Of a stretch of 64,000 nt of DNA, positions 57,965 to 64,000 are shown one piece after another (positions within the stretch are counted from its first letter, which is position 1; the number at the start of each line of letters is the position of its first letter). Source of the DNA: Telopea speciosissima (Eukaryota > Streptophyta > Magnoliopsida > Proteales > Proteaceae); NCBI RefSeq assembly GCF_018873765.1, contig NC_057922.1, positions 64,690,755 through 64,754,754 on the forward strand, read 5' to 3'. A program made the translations under genes and the position numbers. Below the pieces are notes generated by a model. That model was given only the letters and a program-made list of their open reading frames with translations. It had not been told where the DNA came from and made no database searches.

Positions 57965-59306
57965 TGAGCAGAGTCACCAAACTCTGACACTCTTTTGTGT
58001 GGATGGGTTATAAGCAGCCAATTAGATTCAATCAAACCTACTCAGTCTCCTTAGAGCGCAACAAGTGTAAACAAAAATTAAAAAAAGGTGTCAACAATGA
58101 AAGAGATGAAATGAACCTCTCTAGTCTCTGATCCAATTGTCGCGTGTGGAAGTGGATCTACAATATTATCCCCACATGGAGCACATTATTTTGTTCTTAA
58201 AAGCAAAATATTCTTTTCTTAAGTGAGAAGGAACAGGAGTTCCAGTAAGGGTGTCAGACAGTTCAGTATCAAGAATCCGGTACAATAGAGAAGATAGAAA
58301 AAGATAGTGAAAACATACCTTATTGAATACAAATTGTGTTTCCAATACCAATATTGAACCGATTCAGTACGGTCTCGATACGACTTGTATTCGGTATTAA
58401 AAATAGTTTTTATTCGATATCAAAAACGATTTTTATTCCGTATCGAAAAATATTGGCACATCTTAATCAAATCAAACAATCCATTAATTCTTGGGGGGTT
58501 TAATTTGATTGAGCCATTCCAACATCCCACTTTCATCCATAACCTACGATAATGAAGAAGATGATACAATAGAAGAATGATCACCATAGTCCTATGGTTC
58601 TAATTTAACCAAGTTTTTCTTAAAGGATATCAACAGTGAGAAGAAGAGTCACTAATGTCAAGAATTGTAGGTTGAGGTAGGAAATGAGAAGGATTAGCAA
58701 GAATTTCAATGTAAATTTTAAAATATATCTTTCATGTTTTGAAACAAAATTAGGAATGAAAACTTAGGTTTTTGATTTTTCAGGTTTGGTACTTTGATAA
58801 TACACATTAGCCTCGGTTTAGTACAAATTTGATATGGTATAGGGAATTCGGTATGTTACCAATACATCCTAAAGATTTTGTCTTATAAACCAATACGTAT
58901 TGAGAGCTTCAATTTTCCCATATTGAACCCGTACTGAATTTGTACTGGTATGATTTTGTACGTTTTATATAGTTGATTTCAGTTTTGGTATTCGGTTTCG
59001 GTTCCAAATTAACACCCTTAAGTTCCATGCATGGATTTAAAAGTCAAAATTGAACCAGGCGCATCGGTGGATTCGAATAGGGGAGCCTGATCCCCATTCT
59101 AGCCATTATGAAGCGGGCGATTCATATATTCTAGGGTTCAAATAGAATATAGTCGATTCTGATCGATTCTAGACCAATTCTCACCGATCTAGAACATTAT
59201 TGGATCATGATCAAATGAGCCCGATTCAAATATAGATTCTTTGTTTTAAAACATTGGCCCCTCCTAAACCAAGAAAATGTTTAAAAACCCGAAATCAATG
59301 GCCTTC
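57965..59306. other. Degenerate repeats, no gene
   Basis: 58320-59020 is full of degenerate GTATTCGGTAT / ACCAATAC phrases and ends TTAACACCCTTAA, the hAT MITE end also seen at 23008. 59100-59220 has repeated GATTCTAG/CTAGACCAATTC phrases. No ORF of interest. Confidence 0.45.
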
Positions 59307-59625
59307 TGATCTATAAGAGGAAATCTTGCAATAACGGCTAGTTCCACCAAGGAACAACTTGGGGAGAAGATTTGGTATAAGGTCAAGCTTGATACGTTGC
59401 TCAATCAAAGGTATGATGACAAGGATACTATCTGTAGTATAAATACGGTTTCCTTAAATAAAGGATTCATTCCTTCAATCAATCATAGATTGTCATTATT
59501 TAAGGATTGCATTCTTACAATATAACATAGTGAAGAATATCCCACCATGGACATAGGTTAAATTGAACAATTGAACCACGTAAACATTGGATTCTTTCTC
59601 TTTCTCTCTTCTATACATTCTTACA
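59307..59625 (+). repeat. Copia LTR
   Basis: About 320 bp from TGATCTATAAGAGGAAATC to CTATACATTCTTACA, followed at once by the primer site TGGTATCAGAG. Parts are repeated at 59955-60135 and, inverted, at 60148-60294. Confidence 0.82.
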
Positions 59626-59954
59626 TGGTATCAGAGAACCAGGCTACTCTTGGAATCCCCTCCCCTTTGCTACCTTCTACTGCCACTGGTGGTAGCATTA
59701 TAACAATTCCCCCTCTCTTAATATCTTTCTCTCCATTAAACTATCAGATTCGAACTATTTACTATGGCGATCTCAACTGGTTCCACTATTGAAGAGCTAT
59801 GACCTATATGGTATCATCGATGGTACCTCCCTGTATCCACTTCCAACAACAAGTAGCCCAACCACTACTGATGTTACCGGTTCTGCCGCAACAACCATTC
59901 CCAATCTGGCGTATCTTCAATGGGTTCGGCAAGATCAACTTCTGATGTGTTGGC
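59626..59954 (+). pseudogene. Copia gag start, collapsed element
   Basis: After the primer site the gag start reads MVSENQATLGIPSPLLPSTA and PLLISFSPLNYQI, then in another frame SYDLYGIIDGTSLYPLPTTS and AYLQWVRQDQLLMCWL, a characteristic copia gag N terminus. Directly after MCWL it runs into a second LTR piece, so the whole pol region has been deleted. Confidence 0.85.
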
Positions 59955-60135
59955 TTACCATAAGAGGAAATCTTGCAATAATTGCTAGTTCCACTAAGGA
60001 ACAGCTTGTCGAGAAGATTTGGGATAAAGCCAACCTTGATACGTTGCTCAATCAAAGGAGTGCTGATAAGGATATTAGCTGTAATAGAAATATGGTTTCC
60101 TTAATTAAAGGATCCATTCCTTCAATCAATCATAA
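59955..60135 (+). repeat. Second copia LTR piece, direct
   Basis: ATAAGAGGAAATCTTGCAAT to CTTCAATCAATCATA, parallel to 59317-59490 with scattered differences; the deletion endpoint is near 59954. Confidence 0.85.
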
Positions 60136-60147
60136 CTTATCATTTAT

Positions 60148-60294
60148 GTAAGGAAACCATATTTCTACTGCAGCTGGTATCTTTATCAGCACTCCTTTGA
60201 TTGAGAAACGTATCAAGCTTGGCCTTATCCTAATTATTCTCGCCAAGTTGTTTTTTGGTGGAACTAGACGTTATTGCAAGATTTCCTCTCATAC
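60148..60294 (-). repeat. Third copia LTR piece, inverted
   Basis: Reverse complement of 59960-60105 (TTTATCAGCACTCCTTTGAT pairs with ATCAAAGGAGTGCTGATAA). With the previous piece it forms a hairpin of about 145-bp arms and a loop of about 40 bp. Confidence 0.85.
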
Positions 60295-62777
60295 AATCCA
60301 ATTTCTAAAGGACAAATTACAAGTTTACTCAAAATTGAGTTTCAATTTACCAAAAATAACCATCCAATATTTTGTTTAACTAATTACCCAAAAATATAGA
60401 TTGGTAATACAAAACTACCCAAAATACTGCTACTACCTCACCCACTTACCTTTGTTGACATATTTTTGCCCAATTTCCATTTACTTTCCCTTTCTTGAAG
60501 GGAAGTAACTAAAACCATAATTTTGGTAATCATTATCTAATATGATTGTATAAATTACTAAAATTTCTTACCATTTTCAGTAATGATATTTTTTTAGATA
60601 TTATTCTTATGGGCTTCCTCCACCCAAACCGAATGTCCAAGATTGAACTAGATTTGATCGTTAGAATAAAATAAGAAGCCTAAAGGCTGATTTATATTAA
60701 CACTACAATATCCTTACGGTGCGTTCATTTTTGCACAAGAAAGTGTAAAGCATAGCCCACATGTGTTAGGAATTATCCTTTTTAAAGAGTGCTTCTGACT
60801 GAGAGTGAAAATTGCGTGATTGATAGTGATAATAAAGAGAGAGAGAGAGAGACAATATTTTGGGGCAGTATCTCTTTCTGCCGCTCCCCTTCTAAAGCAT
60901 CCGTCATTTTTCCATCGTTTTCTTTTTGAACAGTCCATAGCTACGTTCATTCCATGCCATTTTGACATGCAATTAAGTTTTGGTTCATGACGCTTCCAGA
61001 GGTAATCTCTAAGAATTCCCCCCCTCTTTAAAACCCTAAAGAACTGAATCATCAAAATCCAACCTTCAACTCCTAGCAAGCCCACAAACCTTCTCATTCT
61101 ATGATGAACTCTGACTCTCCTAGAGGTTTTCGAGAAGTGATTGTTGTTTTCCTGGATGTTGGTAGTGTTTTGGCTGATAGCGTGGTGGTTTCTTCCACTG
61201 GTTTGTTGTTGGTTTGCTGGAAGCTAACGTGTTGTCCCCTCTTTCCGGCCATGGTTTTTTTTTCTCATTTTATTAGGTCTCTTAAAAGTAATAAAAGGTG
61301 GTTATGGAGACTGGCCACACAGTGGGCACCAAACTAATGCGGGTGAAAACTATAGAAAATCTTGGCCGTTCAGATTGATGGACCTGTACAGACCAAGAAA
61401 GGCTTAAGAGGGAGCCAAAGTAGACTTCGAGGGGGGGGGGAGAACCTCCGATGCCAAAACCAGTTCTCAAAGCAAGTCAAAAGTAAGAAACCAAGTGAAA
61501 ATGAGAGGGTGATAGTGGTTTGGATCAAATAGCATCCGATCCTTTATCAGGTCCTTGTCCTCTATTTATAGAAGGATTCGAGAAAAGATTTGGCTTGGCA
61601 TGGCGGTGGAGGTGCTAAAATGCCCCGACATAGGCAAGGATGGCCCGTCGAATCAACATTAAATGTTAGATAGATCCGTCAATGGGGATGTCCGCAGTAA
61701 ATGTTGGGCATGGCCCGTCAGTCGTGTGCCTACAACTTTCGGCAGGTGCAGAATCAGCCAGGTATGGGCTTGTGCTGTACGTCATCACATCGAGACGTAC
61801 AATTCGGTCCTACCTTCAAATAGATGGGACACAGATGCGGTATTCGATGTGAACAATGTGGTTTGGCCCTAAGTTATTTGCCATAAAAACATATGCTGGT
61901 CTAACATAGGCTTTATTTTATAGGCGTAAGTCTGTATCACTTAGGATAATAGCCTTATAATGATGAGATTGGCTTGGGAGTGAAGATGACAAAAAAGGGG
62001 TGAGGGTCGTAAATCACTAATTGCCTTATCTTCGCCACATGTTGGTCATCTATACACTGAATTATTCTTGGTATATCAATAGGTACTACCCAAATCTCTC
62101 TTCTCTCTCTCTCTCTCTCATCCCTGAAACAACTTGTGTGTGTGTGTGAACATTCGTGCCGTAGAAGACAATTGGTGAAGGTTGCAGCGTTTTGCTGTTG
62201 CCACGATGCTATTGTAACTGCAAAAAATTAATGTAAAATAGATGAGAGAACATGATTTGAGGAATTAGTATCTGATCAGTCGGATAAGCCGATTTGTATC
62301 AGTATCAGTCTTCTGATTAATCCCATATCGGTGAATTGGTACGGAGATGGGTAAAAATGTAAAAAGATTTCATTTTTTCAAAGGAAATAGGGGTAAATCT
62401 ATATGATCAGGGTTGATACCGATTACTAAAACCATGGTAGAGAAAGAAGAGGTTGAGGAAGATGGAGAGGGGGTGAAATGTTAAGAAAACGTAGGTAGTG
62501 ACTTAGTGAGCGAGGAGTATTGTCTTGGGTAGTTTTGTAATACCCAAACTCAATTTGGATACTTTAATTAATGGGAGAGGGTTTCTTACACTGACAATGT
62601 GCAGTTTCATGCCTTGGAAGAGGGGCATTATAAGAAAATAATAAAAATAAAGGGGCATATGAGACACTTTATTGGAGCTATGCTAAAGTAATCCGAGTCT
62701 TATAAGGGGTGTCATCAACATGTAATTTTGAAATTAATCTGGCATTGTGCAAACCTTTTACCCATAACAATTATTAA
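60295..62777. other. No gene recognised
   Basis: AT-rich, with (GA)n at 60837-60852, a G run at 61430, (TC)n at 62103-62119 and degenerate CCGATACC phrases around 62270-62420. Open frames of 60-127 residues show no domain or splice support. Confidence 0.4.
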
Positions 62778-62922
62778 TGGGCTGATGTTTTATGTGCCGA
62801 ACACAGCCTATGCCTAGACACATGGGCCTGCCATTTAAGGGGGCAGGATAGTCATTTCTTCCATCCCATGTGTCTCGGCACAACCTGCTCCTCGACATAG
62901 AGAACATTTGGTCATTATTAAT
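62778..62922. mobile_element. Diverged MITE related to the palindrome centre at 22.2 kb
   Basis: Shares GCCTAGACACATGGG, CCCATGTGTCT and AGAGAACATTTGG with 22216-22363 in the same order. The left end is more decayed. Confidence 0.65.
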
Positions 62923-64000
62923 ATAAAGATTGAGTAGATAATTTTGTAAAGGGTGAGTGGTGGCAAGACGTACGCTCTGCCAACTAATTCTTACGTCCTT
63001 ATACTGTAATCATAGATTAGGTATGAAGTTGATCTCAATCGTTCATGAAGTTTACTCAATGACCGGCTCTTGGCTCTTACCGTGAGAGCCTCTCTCTCTC
63101 TCTGCTTCTGCAATCCTTCCCCTCCCCGCCGACCTATTTACATCTTCCTCCCGCCCTTCTCTCTTTGTCTCTCCCCATTCCTAGCCCCAACTCTCTACAT
63201 CTCCCTCTCTTACCTTCACCACGAACCCTGCAAAACCCCCTCCCTGCCCGCTCTGTGCCTCTGCATCCCCTCCCACCCCACTTATTTGCATCTCTCTCAT
63301 GCAAATCCAAGCGACTGATCGATTTGCAATAGATGGTAGCGTCACGAGTTCGGAGTTCCTGAAACCAAGTCGAACAACCAAACCGAACAAAGAAACACAA
63401 AACATTTCACGGTAATGTCGTGAAATGTTCTAACCAGGCCGGGTAAGGATTTGTTATAGATGAAAAGGAGAAAACAGGGGAAGATGTTAATGGCTATTTG
63501 CTAGACAACAAAGCAACAGCTAGTGATTGATTTGCCTTTCTCATTAACAAGGGGGTGGTCTAATAAGAGGCAGATGAGCTCCGAGAGAGCCTTCAAATAA
63601 AATAATTTAATAATTCAATCAAATTTGATGAAATTAATGTTTGTGATTCATAGATGTATGCCTTGGGGCCGCTCAAAAAAGGGTGAAGGAGAAGATGTCT
63701 TTGTACTCTCAATCGAACCAAAGATAACTAATGGATTGATAGTAGGAGACAACTAATCTACTAAAACAATGGAAATTTCTATTTTCTTAGCAATTCCCTA
63801 CATGACCATCAAGAAAATTGGTTTCGACTTCACAATCGTAAAGTTCAAGCAAGATAATCTAGTTTTAATTTATTGTCTTCTTGAAGATCTCACACGTTAA
63901 TGGAGTTGAAGGGAAAAAAATTAACAGTAAGTTAGCAGGATGGGGCGGATAGGAGCTAGTAGTCTCTGAAATCAGCCATATTTCAGTTCACCCACCTACC
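62923..64000. other. No gene recognised
   Basis: A pyrimidine-rich plus-strand stretch (63085-63300) produces open frames on both strands but with CT-repeat composition. Possibly a 5' UTR or promoter of a gene beyond the window; nothing in the sequence proves it. Confidence 0.3.

Noticed and set aside
63070..63405. Overlapping frames of 74-88 residues on both strands
   Set aside because: CT-rich low-complexity stretch read in both directions; no splice or domain support.

Overview
This is nuclear DNA of a flowering plant. The genes have GT-AG introns, the two best-conserved proteins are plant housekeeping families, and about four fifths of the window is plant transposable-element debris (Au-type SINEs, RTE and L1-like LINEs, Ty1/copia and TRIM-like LTR elements, hAT, MULE and Tourist-like MITEs). 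Nothing prokaryotic is present. The species cannot be named from sequence alone; there is nothing grass-like about it.

Three genes are well supported. (1) MOB1 (+, 1733-7735): six of the exons of a Hippo-pathway kinase adaptor; the very short first coding exon is not visible and probably lies upstream of the window. (2) A nine-exon O-fucosyltransferase family gene (-, 19328-11051) whose reconstructed exons keep phase and give 629 residues. (3) A two-exon gene for a small secreted GPI-anchored protein (+, 53334-56619; 218 residues). MOB1 and the O-fucosyltransferase are convergent, with about 3.3 kb between their stop codons. A fourth, weak candidate lies on the minus strand at 48.0-49.5 kb (exon-like pieces with splice signals, family not recognised).

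Layout. 1-1.2 kb: retroelement ORF1-like debris. 1.7-7.7 kb: MOB1, whose last intron holds three Au SINEs and a small MITE. 7.7-11 kb: fourth SINE, RTE fragment, 93-bp tandem repeat. 11-19.3 kb: O-fucosyltransferase, whose first intron holds an RTE insertion with an 18-bp target duplication and an RNase H remnant. 20-23 kb: a layered repeat block: 3 x 106 bp, exactly periodic 4 x 243 bp, a 629-bp near-perfect palindrome with a MITE at its centre, then a hAT-type MITE. 23-29 kb: degenerate MITE-rich sequence. 29.2-45.2 kb: nested retroelements: two LINE 5' regions each carrying the same TRIM-like element, a half copia element between them, a LINE ORF2 on plus (interrupted by a MULE-type foldback, a Tourist MITE and a tRNA-like SINE piece), a second LINE on minus facing it tail to tail, then a copia gag. 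45.2-48 kb: four LTR pieces of one family in mixed orientation. 50.3-51.9 kb: two inverted copies of one hAT-type element. 53.3-56.6 kb: GPI-protein gene. 57-64 kb: MITEs, a collapsed copia element and unassigned sequence.

The genes do not form a pathway together; they are unlinked housekeeping genes separated by repeats. I found no convincing new gene system. The most unusual structure is the 243-bp array that ends in a hairpin-forming inverted copy of its own last unit (21.2-22.6 kb), a plausible small-RNA source.
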